Assembly (NCBI RefSeq): GCF_026125785.1
Contig: NZ_JAHCKL010000003.1
Coordinates: 124,001 to 188,000 of the forward strand
DNA: 64,000 nucleotides
Reading direction: 5' to 3'
From: Hydrogenophaga sp.
Lineage (GTDB): Bacteria; Pseudomonadota; Gammaproteobacteria; Burkholderiales; Burkholderiaceae_C
This document shows positions 29,675-38,015 of the stretch, in pieces (position 1 is the stretch's first letter; the number at the start of each line of letters is the position of its first letter). The position numbers and the translations under genes were made by a program. Under the pieces are notes generated by a model. That model did not search any database. It was not told the origin of the DNA and saw only the letters and a program-made list of their open reading frames with translations.

Positions 29675-30598
29675 ATGCTTGCGCAACGTACGCTCAAATC
29701 CCTGACCAAGGCGGTGGGCGTTGGCCTGCACAGTGGCCAGCGTGTGGAACTGACGCTGCGGCCCGCGGCGCCGGACACCGGTATCGTGTTCCGGCGGGTG
29801 GACCTGCCCGAGCCGGTGGAGATTCCCGTCAACGCGACCGCGGTGAGCGACACACGCCTGGCGTCGACCATCTCCAACGGCAATGTCAAGGTGCACACCA
29901 TCGAGCACCTCATGAGCGCCTGTGCGGGTCTGGGGCTGGACAACCTCTATGTGGACATCACAGCGGAGGAAGTGCCCATTCTGGACGGTTCATCCGCTTC
30001 CTTCGTCTATCTCCTGCAGAGTGCGGGCATCGTGATGCAGAACGCGCCCAAGCGCTTCATCCGGGTGACCCGGCCGGTCGAGGTGCGTGAGGGCGAGGGG
30101 CGCAACGTCAAATGGGCGCGGCTGGAGCCCTTCCACGGCTACAAGCTGGCCTTTGAGATCGAGTTCGATCACCCCGCAGTGAACTCCACCGGCCAACGCG
30201 TGGAGTTCGACTTTGGCAGCGGTCAGTACGCGCGCGAGATCGCGCGGGCTCGCACGTTCGGCTTCACCCGCGATGTGGAGGCCATGCGCTCGCATGGCCT
30301 GGCGCTGGGCGGGGGGCTGGACAACGCCATCGTGATGGACGACGTCAAGGTGCTCAACGCCGACGGCCTGCGCTACCAGGACGAGTTCGTCAAGCACAAG
30401 ATCCTTGATGCCATGGGCGATCTCTACATCGTGGGCAAGCCGCTGCTGGCCGCGTACAGCGCATTCCGCAGCGGCCACGCCATGAACAACCAGCTGCTGC
30501 GTGCCCTGCTGGCACGCACCGATGCCTGGGAGATCGTGAGCTTCGAGCAGGAACGCGAGGCCCCGCGCGGCTTTGCTCAGCTGGCGCCCGCCTGGTAG
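29675..30598 (+). CDS. lpxC: UDP-3-O-acyl-N-acetylglucosamine deacetylase LpxC
   Basis: A 307-residue zinc amidase catalysing the committed step of lipid A synthesis. N-terminal [20 protein letters not shown]; zinc ligands in [16 protein letters not shown] (His) and [15 protein letters not shown] (His and Asp); catalytic His in [14 protein letters not shown]. It closes the dcw cluster as in other proteobacteria. ATG 29675 gives the standard N-terminus. Confidence 0.97.
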   Translation: MLAQRTLKSLTKAVGVGLHSGQRVELTLRPAAPDTGIVFRRVDLPEPVEIPVNATAVSDTRLASTISNGNVKVHTIEHLMSACAGLGLDNLYVDITAEEVPILDGSSASFVYLLQSAGIVMQNAPKRFIRVTRPVEVREGEGRNVKWARLEPFHGYKLAFEIEFDHPAVNSTGQRVEFDFGSGQYAREIARARTFGFTRDVEAMRSHGLALGGGLDNAIVMDDVKVLNADGLRYQDEFVKHKILDAMGDLYIVGKPLLAAYSAFRSGHAMNNQLLRALLARTDAWEIVSFEQEREAPRGFAQLAPAW

Positions 30599-30618
30599 CG
30601 CGGGCGCGTTTCTCCAGC

Positions 30619-30795
30619 ATGTTGCTGTTTCGCTGGACGGTCATGCTGCTGCTCATTGCGGCGGCGGTGTGCTTTGCCTTCTACATCGGCACGGGCCAGG
30701 CGCGCTACCGAACCTGGGGTCTGCTGGTCCTCAAGTGGACCCTCATCGCGGCCCTCGGATTTTTCGGGGTGCTGGTGCTGGAACGCGTGTTCTGA
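30619..30795 (+). CDS. Small two-helix membrane protein downstream of lpxC
   Basis: A 58-residue ORF starting at ATG 30619, 20 bp after the lpxC stop. It has two hydrophobic segments (WTVMLLLIAAAVCFAFYIGT and LLVLKWTLIAALGFFGVLVL) separated by a short polar loop GQARYRT. No function is recognised. Codon use resembles its neighbours and the ORF ends before a GAAGGCC hairpin, which supports it as a real gene of the lpxC transcript. From memory, similar small membrane proteins follow lpxC in related bacteria. Confidence 0.65.
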   Translation: MLLFRWTVMLLLIAAAVCFAFYIGTGQARYRTWGLLVLKWTLIAALGFFGVLVLERVF

Positions 30796-30796
30796 A

Positions 30797-30815
30797 GAAG
30801 GCCGCCAAGGCCTTC
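30797..30815 (+). terminator. Hairpin after the lpxC operon, possible terminator
   Basis: GAAGGCC (30797-30803) and GGCCTTC (30809-30815) enclose a GCCAA loop, directly after the stop of the small membrane protein. No T tract follows (GATCTCCCTC), so it is only a weak or Rho-assisted candidate. Confidence 0.35.
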
Positions 30816-31080
30816 GATCTCCCTCTACCGTTTGATGACCAGGGCACGCCAGGCCGGCGGCCCGGCGAGGCTTCGCCACGCGGCGCATGGCCTTCTTGGC
30901 CGCAACCCGACGGGCATCGGGTGAAAACAGCGCCACTCGTCGTTGCACTCCCAGGTCACACATCCGCCTGACCGTCGTCGCGCGCCTCGATTGGCGCCGC
31001 TTCCACCCGATTCGCACTTGAAAAAATAAGGTGAACAGGCCTTAGGCCGGCTGCCTTGTTCTGTGGCCTTGCCGTCGATC
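30816..31080. other. Intergenic region without recognisable gene at the left border of the catabolic island
   Basis: The first 150 bp are GC-rich and read openly on the minus strand (basic, Arg-rich translation with no family resemblance and no ribosome binding site), so they are treated as non-coding. From about 31010 the sequence turns sharply AT-rich (GAAAAAATAAGG and onward), marking the border between the housekeeping part and the accessory cluster. No direct repeat or integrase remnant was found. Confidence 0.4.
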
Positions 31081-31135
31081 TTGCAAATCTCATTATTTGA
31101 TATTTCATTGACAATCCATAAATTTGGTACAAAAT
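31081..31135 (+). promoter_or_regulatory. P450 operon promoter with IclR-type operator candidate
   Basis: A -35 TTGACA (31108-31113) and -10 CAAAAT (31130-31135) are 16 bp apart. Just upstream is TTGCAAATCTC (31081-31091), then TCTCATTATTTGAT (31088-31101) overlapping TGATATTTCAT (31098-31108). The 11-mer TGATATTTCAT recurs on the opposite strand at 38915-38925 in the promoter next to the second IclR gene, where TTGCAAAT also precedes it. A shared regulator is likely. Confidence 0.6.
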
Positions 31136-31205
31136 GCAAGCCTTGTTCAGAACCGCCGGGCCAGAACAGGCACGGTGACCCTACTCAGAGAGACAGGCGA
31201 AGACC

Positions 31206-32447
31206 ATGGAAACCCTCGCATCCCGCACCACCAGCGACGTCCCCTATTCCCATGAACTGGCCTGGCCCGAATCGCTCGGGCCTTTTGAAGCGCAAGACTT
31301 CGAGGTGCAGAAAGACCCGTTCGCGCACTACGCTTGGATGCGCAAACACGCGCCGGTATTGCGCACGAAGACCCCGGGAGCGGACGTCTGGTTCATCTCA
31401 CGTTTTGCCGATGTGCAGGCCGCGCTGCGCGCGCACAAAGTCTTCTCCTCTGTCGTGGTGGACCCGCCGCCGCTGGTGTTCCTGACCTTGCTGGACCCGC
31501 CCGACCAGACGCGCCTGCGCCAGGTGGTGGCGGCCACCTTCACGCCCAAGGCGGTGGCACGCCTGGAAGATCAGATCCGCCATTTCGCCAACCAGTATGT
31601 CGACGCCCTGGTGGACGCGGGCGGTGGCGATGCCGTCGACGCGGTGGCGCTGCGGCTCACGATGGCGACCATCAGCGGCCTGCTGGGTGTACCGGCCTCG
31701 GACTTCGAGCAGATGAAGGCATGGTCGGACGACATGTCGAGCTACTTCGGACGGGTGGCGCGCAACGCGCCTGGCAGCGCGACGGACGAGCAGGGTGCAC
31801 AGGATTTCTTCGCGTACATCAAGGCCACGCTGGAGCGTTCGGCCGGCACCAGCGAAGAGACGGTGTCCGCCCACATCGGACGCTTGTGGAAACAGGGCGT
31901 TCTCACCGAACGCGAAGCCACGCATTTCTGCGCCTTCCTCTTCGTGGCGGGCCACGAGACCACCACGGTGCTGATCGCCAATGCCTTCGTGCAGATGGCT
32001 GAGCAGCCTGACCTGCTGGCGCGGCTGCGCGCGCAGCCGGCGGACGCGCCGCGATTCGTGGAAGAGATCGCACGCTACAAAGGCACGGTGCAGCGCCTGA
32101 GCCGCATCACCCGCGAGGCGGTGGAGGTGGCGGGCGTCACCATTCCCGCGCAGTCCTTCGTCAAGCTGCTGCCGGGTTCCGCCAACCGGGATGAAGACCG
32201 CTTTCCGCATGCAGACCGCTTCGACATGGACCGTGACACCGCTGGCCACGTAGGCTTCGGGCACGGCATCCACAGTTGCCTGGGCGCGCATCTGGCCCGC
32301 CTGGAAGGGCGCATCGCCACCGAGGTGATCGCTGCGCGCATCGGCCACCTCGAACTGGACGCGGCCAAACCGCCGGTGTACGTGGTGGGCGGCAACATGG
32401 CCAACAGCGGCCCCAGCGCCCTGCATGTCAAGGTGCGGCCGGTCTGA
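31206..32447 (+). CDS. Cytochrome P450 (soluble bacterial class I)
   Basis: A 413-residue heme monooxygenase. I-helix oxygen-activation motif AGHETT at residues 248-253, K-helix E287-I-A-R290 and heme-ligand loop FGHGIHSCLGAHLAR with the axial thiolate C358. The N-terminus has no membrane anchor, so it is soluble. FAD reductase and [2Fe-2S] ferredoxin genes follow directly, giving a complete three-component system of the P450cam/CYP101 organisation. It should hydroxylate a small organic compound taken up by the neighbouring transporters; the substrate and CYP family cannot be told from sequence alone. An aromatic, terpenoid or alicyclic acid would fit. Confidence 0.93.
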   Translation: METLASRTTSDVPYSHELAWPESLGPFEAQDFEVQKDPFAHYAWMRKHAPVLRTKTPGADVWFISRFADVQAALRAHKVFSSVVVDPPPLVFLTLLDPPDQTRLRQVVAATFTPKAVARLEDQIRHFANQYVDALVDAGGGDAVDAVALRLTMATISGLLGVPASDFEQMKAWSDDMSSYFGRVARNAPGSATDEQGAQDFFAYIKATLERSAGTSEETVSAHIGRLWKQGVLTEREATHFCAFLFVAGHETTTVLIANAFVQMAEQPDLLARLRAQPADAPRFVEEIARYKGTVQRLSRITREAVEVAGVTIPAQSFVKLLPGSANRDEDRFPHADRFDMDRDTAGHVGFGHGIHSCLGAHLARLEGRIATEVIAARIGHLELDAAKPPVYVVGGNMANSGPSALHVKVRPV

Positions 32448-32455
32448 CGCGCACC

Positions 32456-33694
32456 ATGAGCGGACCTCAGACTCTGATCCTGGGCGCCGGACATGCCGGT
32501 GTCCAGACCGCGGCGGCACTGCGCGCCAAAGGCCACACGGCACGCCTTGTGCTGATTGACCAGCAGGCGGCGCTGCCCTACGAGCGTCCACCGCTGTCGA
32601 AAGATGTGCTGGTGAAGGATGTGCCGTCTCCGCTGCTGCGCAAGGAGGCTTTTTATGCCGAGCGCGGCATCGAATTGCTGCGAGGGGTGGCTACCGAGTC
32701 CATCGACCGTGCCGCCAGCGTCGTGCGCATGGCCGATGGCCGCTCGATAGGCTACGAACGGCTGGTGCTCGCCACCGGCTCGTTGCCGCGCGCGCTGCCC
32801 GTGCCCGGTGCCGGACTGGAGGGTGTGGTCACTCTGCGCACCGAACGCGATGCCCTGCGCATCCGCGACGGACTGCGGGCGGGCGCGCGCCTGGTGGTGA
32901 TCGGTGCGGGTTACGTGGGTCTGGAGGTGGCCGCTGCCGCGGTGAGCCGAGGCGCCGAGGTGACAGTGCTCGAACGCGAGCCTCGGGTGTTGGCGCGTGT
33001 CGCTTCGCCCGAGGTGTCGTCCAGGGTCCGGTCGCTGCACGAATCGCATGGTGTGCGCTTCCTGATGGAGTGCGGTGTCACCGCGATCGAAGGCGATGGG
33101 CGGGTCCGTCGTGTCCTGACGACGCAGGGCCGGGCGATCGATGCAGACCTGGTCGTTGCGGGGATCGGTGTGGTCGCCGCCGACGAACTGGCCCGCGCGG
33201 CGGGCCTGGCCTGCGACAACGGCATCCTCGTCGACGAAGACTGCCGCACCTCTGATCCTTCCGTGCACGCCATTGGCGACGTGGCGCGTTTCCATCACCC
33301 GCTGCTGGGCGCGCAGGTCCGGCTGGAGTGCATCGCCAACGCGATGGCACAGGCCGATCGTGTGGCCGAAGCGCTGCTGGGGCGCGAGCGTACGCCCTAC
33401 GACATACCCTGGTTCTGGAGCGTGCAGTACGACGCTCGCCTGCAGTCTGTCGGTTTCTGGCAGGACGGCAGCGACACCGTCGTGCGCGGCGCGCCCGCGC
33501 AAGGCCGCTTCTCCGTGCTGCACCTGCGAGGCCCGCGCCTCGCTGCCATCGAGACGATGGGCATGGGCGGCGATTTCATCGCGGCCCGCAAGCTCATTCG
33601 CTCCGGCGCAAGCTTGCGGCGCGACTCGCTGGCCGATGCGTCGATTCCCCTGTCCTCTCTTGCCTTGACCGAAGACACACCATGTCCCAACTGA
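32456..33694 (+). CDS. FAD/NAD-dependent ferredoxin reductase of the P450 system
   Basis: A 412-residue flavoprotein of the putidaredoxin reductase/rubredoxin reductase family. FAD-binding GAGHAG at residues 10-15 followed by LIDQQAALPYERPPLSKDVL, NAD-binding VVIGAGYVGLEVAAAAV, and the second FAD motif VHAIGDVARFHH. It passes electrons from NADH to the ferredoxin encoded next, with which it overlaps by 13 nt. It starts 9 nt after the P450 stop. The assignment as the P450 partner rests on gene order. Confidence 0.93.
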   Translation: MSGPQTLILGAGHAGVQTAAALRAKGHTARLVLIDQQAALPYERPPLSKDVLVKDVPSPLLRKEAFYAERGIELLRGVATESIDRAASVVRMADGRSIGYERLVLATGSLPRALPVPGAGLEGVVTLRTERDALRIRDGLRAGARLVVIGAGYVGLEVAAAAVSRGAEVTVLEREPRVLARVASPEVSSRVRSLHESHGVRFLMECGVTAIEGDGRVRRVLTTQGRAIDADLVVAGIGVVAADELARAAGLACDNGILVDEDCRTSDPSVHAIGDVARFHHPLLGAQVRLECIANAMAQADRVAEALLGRERTPYDIPWFWSVQYDARLQSVGFWQDGSDTVVRGAPAQGRFSVLHLRGPRLAAIETMGMGGDFIAARKLIRSGASLRRDSLADASIPLSSLALTEDTPCPN

Positions 33695-34023
33695 ATAACG
33701 ACGAACTGCCCCGCATCGATGCCACCGATCGCGAAGGCGTTTCCCACGCGCTGAGCTGGGAGCCTGACCAGTCCCTCATGGAGGTGTTGCGCGACAACGG
33801 CCTGCCGCTTCTGGCGTCCTGTGGGGGCTGCTGTTCCTGCGCGACCTGCCACGTCCATGTCGATCCCGAATGGCTCGACCGGCTGCCGCCGCGCGGCCAG
33901 GACGAGTTGGACCTGCTGTCGGAGACAGGTGCCTTCGACCCTGTCCGTTCGCGGCTGTCTTGCCAGATTCCGTTTGATGCCTCGCTGGCCGGTTTGCGCG
34001 TGACCTTGGCCGCGGACGACTGA
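33682..34023 (+). CDS. [2Fe-2S] ferredoxin, adrenodoxin/putidaredoxin type
   Basis: A 113-residue electron carrier. The cluster ligands are C47, C53 and C56 (C-x5-C-x2-C in ASCGGCCSCATCHV) and C94 in RLSCQI, the spacing of P450-associated adrenodoxin-like ferredoxins. Two further cysteines (C50, C51) lie inside the ligand loop, which is unusual. ATG 33682 overlaps the reductase gene. A hairpin follows at 34059, ending the three-gene unit. Confidence 0.93.
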   Translation: MSQLNNDELPRIDATDREGVSHALSWEPDQSLMEVLRDNGLPLLASCGGCCSCATCHVHVDPEWLDRLPPRGQDELDLLSETGAFDPVRSRLSCQIPFDASLAGLRVTLAADD

Positions 34024-34058
34024 GCGCGCGCCAGCGTCTTTTCTTCGCCCGCTTCGTT

Positions 34059-34085
34059 GCACGGTCCGATGGCCCTGGACCGTGC
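34059..34085 (+). terminator. Hairpin after the ferredoxin gene
   Basis: GCACGGTCC (34059-34067) and GGACCGTGC (34077-34085) form a perfect 9-bp stem with a 9-nt loop, 36 bp after the ferredoxin stop. There is no T tract, so it may act with Rho or as a 3' stabiliser between the P450 and TRAP units. Confidence 0.5.
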
Positions 34086-34145
34086 GCTTGAGTGCGCGCG
34101 TGTGCCTGTCGATTTATGAATCACTATGAGAGATACGATTGCAGT

Positions 34146-34193
34146 TTCTCAAAATGATAGTTAATTGACAGGCTCAAAATATGAGACTAGCAT
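34146..34193 (+). promoter_or_regulatory. TRAP transporter operon promoter with palindromic operator
   Basis: A consensus -35 TTGACA (34165-34170) and -10 TAGCAT (34188-34193) are separated by 17 bp. The palindrome CTCAAAATATGAG (34173-34185) fills the spacer, and CTCAAAAT also occurs at 34149-34156, 24 bp upstream. On the complementary strand the site reads TCTCATATTTTGAG, close to TCTCATTATTTGAT in the P450 promoter. The location between -35 and -10 suggests repression. Confidence 0.6.
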
Positions 34194-34262
34194 CCGATGC
34201 CGGTCTTGCCTGAGGCCTGACCGCCACAAACCTTTTCAGATGCTTCCTGGAGACAAAACGTC

Positions 34263-35279
34263 ATGAAACTTCGGCTCCTCGTCACGGCGGCCTGTGCCGC
34301 CATCGCCCTCAACGCCGCAACGCTGTCCTCTGCTGCTGCACAGGAAATCCGCGAGCGGACCATCAAATTTGGCCACCTCGTGGCCACCGAACACCCCATT
34401 GCTGTGGGCGTGCGCAGGTTCGGGGAACTGGTGGCCCAGAAGAGCGGCGGCAAGATCAAGGTGCGTGAATTCGGCTCGTCGGTGCTCGGCAGCGAACAGC
34501 AGCAGCAGTCCGCGCTGCAGGGCGGTACGCAGGAGATGTTCGCGCCGGCGACGACCTCGGTGGTGGGCATCGTCAAGGAGCTTGGCCTGTTCGACCTGCC
34601 CTTCGGTGTCTCGACCGCCGAACAGGCCTATGCCTTGATGGACGGACCACTCGGACAGCACCTGCTGGACAAGCTGCCCGCCCGCAACCTGGTGGGCCTG
34701 ACCTACTGGGAAAACGGCTTTCGCAATGTGACCAACAGCCGCCGTCCCATCCAGAAGCTGGAAGATCTCTCTGGCCTGAAGATGCGCGTGATCGCCAACC
34801 CTGTGTTTCTGGAGAGCTTCAAGGCACTCGGCGTCAACCCCGTGCCAATGGCTTTCGGTGAACTGTATGGCGCACTCGAGTCGCGTGCTGTTGATGCCCA
34901 GGAGAACCCGTATCCGGTGCTGCTGAGCGCCAAGTTCTACGAGGTGCAGAAGTACGTCAGCAACACCAACCATGTCTACAGCCCCATCGTGGTGCTGGTG
35001 AGCAAGAAGTTCTGGGATCAGCTCACGCCCACGGAGCAGAAGATCCTGCGCGAGGCAGCGAACGAGTCGCGTGACTTCCAGCGGGCAGCCAGCCGTGAGT
35101 ATTCTGCGAAGGCGTTGGGTGAACTCAAGGCCAAGGGCATGCAGGTCAACGACCTCGCTCCGGCCGAAATGGCCCGCCTGCAGGCGGCGGTCAAGCCCGT
35201 GACCGAGAAGTTCGGGGCGTCCTACGAGCCCGAGACGCTCAAGCTCTACATGTCCGAACTCGACCGCATCCGCAAGTGA
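34263..35279 (+). CDS. TRAP transporter solute-binding protein, DctP family
   Basis: A 338-residue periplasmic receptor with a clear signal peptide (LVTAACAAIALNAATLSSAA, cleavage before QEIRERT). The mature protein shows DctP features: IKFGHLVATEHPIAVGVRRF, LSGLKMRVIANPVFLESF with the conserved Arg that salt-bridges a carboxylate, and ALESRAVDAQENP. It therefore binds an organic acid. The small and large permeases follow, completing a tripartite ATP-independent periplasmic importer driven by an ion gradient. Confidence 0.92.
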   Translation: MKLRLLVTAACAAIALNAATLSSAAAQEIRERTIKFGHLVATEHPIAVGVRRFGELVAQKSGGKIKVREFGSSVLGSEQQQQSALQGGTQEMFAPATTSVVGIVKELGLFDLPFGVSTAEQAYALMDGPLGQHLLDKLPARNLVGLTYWENGFRNVTNSRRPIQKLEDLSGLKMRVIANPVFLESFKALGVNPVPMAFGELYGALESRAVDAQENPYPVLLSAKFYEVQKYVSNTNHVYSPIVVLVSKKFWDQLTPTEQKILREAANESRDFQRAASREYSAKALGELKAKGMQVNDLAPAEMARLQAAVKPVTEKFGASYEPETLKLYMSELDRIRK

Positions 35280-35341
35280 TCGGCTGAAGACAGGACGCGG
35301 ACAGGTGCCCCGAAAAGTGCCTGCCCGCTCAGGAGACTGCC

Positions 35342-35851
35342 TTGAATTCTCTTTTCGACAAGATGTGCCGTCTGATGGACGGCCTGGCCGCCTGCATGCT
35401 GGCCGCCATCGTGCTGCTGGTGTTTGGCAATGTGCTGCTGCGCTACGGCTTCAACTCGGGCTTTACCCTGTCCGAGGAGTTGTCCAGGTGGGTATTCGTC
35501 TGGATGGTGTTCATGGGTGCCGGCGTCGCGCTCGGCGAGGGCAAGCACCTGGGCACCGACCTGGTGACGTCGAGGCTGCCCCGCTTCGCGCGCCAGGTCT
35601 GCTTCGCCATTGGCCACGTGCTGATGCTGTATGTGTGCTGGCTGATGCTCCTGGGGAGCTGGGCACAGGCCGTGGTCAACCTGGACGTGACGGCGCCCGC
35701 TTCCGGTCTGCCGGTGGCGTATTTCTATGCCAGTGGTGTCTTCTTTTCGGTTTTCGCCGCTCTGATCCTGTTGAGGCAACTGGCCCTGCTGCTGACAGGA
35801 CAACTCTCCGACGGACAACTCCATGAAGTGCGCGAATCCGAAGATCTGTAG
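35342..35851 (+). CDS. TRAP transporter small permease, DctQ type
   Basis: A 169-residue membrane protein with four predicted helices (MLAAIVLLVFGNVLLRYGF, WVFVWMVFMGAGVALGEG, and two later). The start is assigned to TTG 35342 because AGGAG lies 6 nt upstream; the first ATG (35363) lacks such a site. The conserved ELSRWVFVWMVFMGA of DctQ proteins is present. It lies between dctP and dctM in the usual order. Confidence 0.9.
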   Translation: MNSLFDKMCRLMDGLAACMLAAIVLLVFGNVLLRYGFNSGFTLSEELSRWVFVWMVFMGAGVALGEGKHLGTDLVTSRLPRFARQVCFAIGHVLMLYVCWLMLLGSWAQAVVNLDVTAPASGLPVAYFYASGVFFSVFAALILLRQLALLLTGQLSDGQLHEVRESEDL

Positions 35852-35884
35852 CGCACCACACGCCAGGTTCCCTGGATTGAAACC

Positions 35885-37168
35885 ATGACACTTTTTATCT
35901 TCGTTGGATCGCTGCTCGCCGCCATGGCGCTGGGCATCCCGATTGCCTTTGCCCTGCTGATTTCCGGTGTCGCGTTGATGCTCCACATGGACATGTTCGA
36001 TGCCCAGATCCTGGCGCAGAACGTCGTCAACGGTACCGACAGCTTTCCCCTGCTGGCGATACCGTTCTTCATGTTGGCCGGCGAGATCATGAACGTGGGA
36101 GGCCTCTCGCAGCGCATCGTGCAACTCGCCATGCGGCTGGTGGGCCACAAGCGGGGCGGGCTGGGCTACGTGACCATCCTGGCGGCCGTGTTGATGGCCG
36201 CGCTCTCGGGGTCCGCGGTGGCGGACACGGCGGCGCTGGCCGTCCTGCTGCTTCCCATGATGGTCAAGGCCGGGCACGACAAGGCACGTGCGGCGGGCCT
36301 GATCGCGTCGGCCGGCATCATCGCGCCCATCATTCCGCCCTCGATTGCCTTCGTGATCTTCGGCGTGGCGGCGAACGTTTCGATCAGCAAGCTGTTCATG
36401 GCGGGCATCGTGCCAGGCCTGATGATGGCGGTGGCGCTGGCGTTCACCTGGGCCTGGGTGGCGCAGCGCGAAAACGTGGAGCCACCGCCCAAGGCCACCC
36501 GGGCCGAGGTCATGGTCGCGCTGAAGGAGTCGGTTTGGGCACTGTTCCTGCCGGTAATCATCCTGGTGGGTCTGAAGTTCGGCATCTTCACGCCCACCGA
36601 AGCCGGCGTCGTGGCAGCCGTCTATGCGCTGGCCGTGTCGGTATTCGTTTACCGCAGCCTGGGCTGGCGGGAGGTCCGCGAGGTGCTGACCAGCGCGGCC
36701 AAGACCACTTCGGTCATCATGTTCCTGGTCGCTGCCGCCATGGTCTCCGCCTGGCTCATCACGGTGGCCGACATTCCCAGCGACATGATCCGCCTGCTAG
36801 AACCGGTGATGGGGAACCAGACCCTGCTGATGCTGTCCATCATGCTGCTGATCGTGGTCATCGGCACCGCCATGGACATGACGCCCACCGTGCTGATCAT
36901 GACGCCCGTGTTGATGCCGGTGGTGCGGGAGGCCGGGATAGACCCGGTCTACTTCGGGGTGTTGTTCGTGATGTGCAATGTCATCGGCCTGCTCACGCCA
37001 CCCGTGGGCACCGTGCTCAACGTGGTGGCCGGCGCCGGTCGCATGAAACTCGACGCCGTGGCGCGCGGCGTGCTTCCGTTCATGGCCGCCCAGGTCACGG
37101 TGATGCTCCTGCTGGTGTTTTTCCCCGCGCTGGTGACCGTGCCAGCCCGCTGGCTGAGCGGGTCCTGA
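35885..37168 (+). CDS. TRAP transporter large permease, DctM type
   Basis: A 427-residue transport subunit with about twelve hydrophobic segments. DctM motifs: PFFMLAGEIMNVGGLSQRIV, LSGSAVADTAAL, IIAPIIPPSIAFVIFG and LTPPVGTVLNVVAG. Its TGA stop directly abuts, with no spacer, the stop of the convergent IclR gene. It works with the two preceding gene products to import the DctP ligand. Confidence 0.94.
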   Translation: MTLFIFVGSLLAAMALGIPIAFALLISGVALMLHMDMFDAQILAQNVVNGTDSFPLLAIPFFMLAGEIMNVGGLSQRIVQLAMRLVGHKRGGLGYVTILAAVLMAALSGSAVADTAALAVLLLPMMVKAGHDKARAAGLIASAGIIAPIIPPSIAFVIFGVAANVSISKLFMAGIVPGLMMAVALAFTWAWVAQRENVEPPPKATRAEVMVALKESVWALFLPVIILVGLKFGIFTPTEAGVVAAVYALAVSVFVYRSLGWREVREVLTSAAKTTSVIMFLVAAAMVSAWLITVADIPSDMIRLLEPVMGNQTLLMLSIMLLIVVIGTAMDMTPTVLIMTPVLMPVVREAGIDPVYFGVLFVMCNVIGLLTPPVGTVLNVVAGAGRMKLDAVARGVLPFMAAQVTVMLLLVFFPALVTVPARWLSGS

Positions 37169-37969
37169 TCAGGTGCGCGCCGGCGGGCGCGCCCGTTGCA
37201 GGCTGGCGCTGATCTTCCTGCCCATTTCGGTGGCCAGGTTGCCCAGGTGTTCGACCTGGGCGGCATCGGTTTCCTTCTTGATCCGAACCAGACAGATGCT
37301 GCCAATCACGGTCGATGGCGTCACGAAGATGGGAGCTGCTATGCCCACCAGCTTCTTGTCGATGTCGCTGGCCACGACGTAGCCCTGCTGCCGGACCTCT
37401 CGCATGTGGTCGCGGAACTCGATCCAGTTGCCGCCCAGACCCGCAGCGAGGATGTCCTGCGCGTGGTGCAGATAGATGCGTTGCAGCTGCTGCGGGCCGA
37501 GGTGCGCGAGGATCACGCGAGAAGGTGCGCCGAGAAACAGGCCGAAAGGGCGCCCACGGTCGAAGCTGGTCTTGATCCGCTCGTCGGTATGGTCGTCGTG
37601 GATGCTGACGACACGCTCGCCATAGTAGCGACACAGCAGTTGCGCGCCGCCGAATGCATCCCGTTGGGCCGCCATGATGGGTTTGGCGACCTGCAGCAGC
37701 GGATCGCTCAGACGGATCTGGCGGTCCATCTCGATCACGCGCGGCCCCAGCGAGTAGCTGCCGTCGCCCGATGGCGAGAGGAAACCCGTTTCGACCAGCG
37801 CGCGCAGGTAGCGGTACAGGGTGGCGCGGGCCATGGAGCGCAGCGCCATGAGCTCTTCCACCGTCCAGACCGGCGCATCCTCCGTGAACAGCTCGAGGAG
37901 CGACAGCACGCGGTCGGTGCTGCTGTCGGTGCGCGGTCGCGCGGAGGATGTCTTGCGGGAGGTGGCCAT
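37169..37969 (-). CDS. IclR-family transcriptional regulator (first copy)
   Basis: A 266-residue regulator: N-terminal winged helix-turn-helix (about residues 20-75, with MARATLYRYLRALVETGFLS) and a C-terminal IclR effector domain (IMAAQRDAFGGAQLLCRYYG, GRPFGLFLGAPSRVILAHLG, GYVVASDIDKKLVGIAAPIF). It resembles the next gene through almost its whole length (shared RQIRLSDPLLQ, LGPR, GAQLLC, GAPSR/GSPSR, GLGxNWxEF), so the pair arose by duplication. It is the second gene of a probable two-gene unit, 46 bp after its paralogue, and convergent with dctM. Likely controls the surrounding catabolic genes. Confidence 0.9.
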   Translation of the reverse strand: MATSRKTSSARPRTDSSTDRVLSLLELFTEDAPVWTVEELMALRSMARATLYRYLRALVETGFLSPSGDGSYSLGPRVIEMDRQIRLSDPLLQVAKPIMAAQRDAFGGAQLLCRYYGERVVSIHDDHTDERIKTSFDRGRPFGLFLGAPSRVILAHLGPQQLQRIYLHHAQDILAAGLGGNWIEFRDHMREVRQQGYVVASDIDKKLVGIAAPIFVTPSTVIGSICLVRIKKETDAAQVEHLGNLATEMGRKISASLQRARPPART

Positions 37970-38015
37970 CTTGCCGTTTCCTGGGGTGGCGGGTGAGGGG
38001 GAGCGATAAGCCGGG

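Noticed and set aside
30577-31017. Minus-strand frame of 146 codons in the lpxC-P450 gap
   Set aside because: Basic, low-complexity translation, overlaps the small membrane protein, has no ribosome binding site and no family resemblance.
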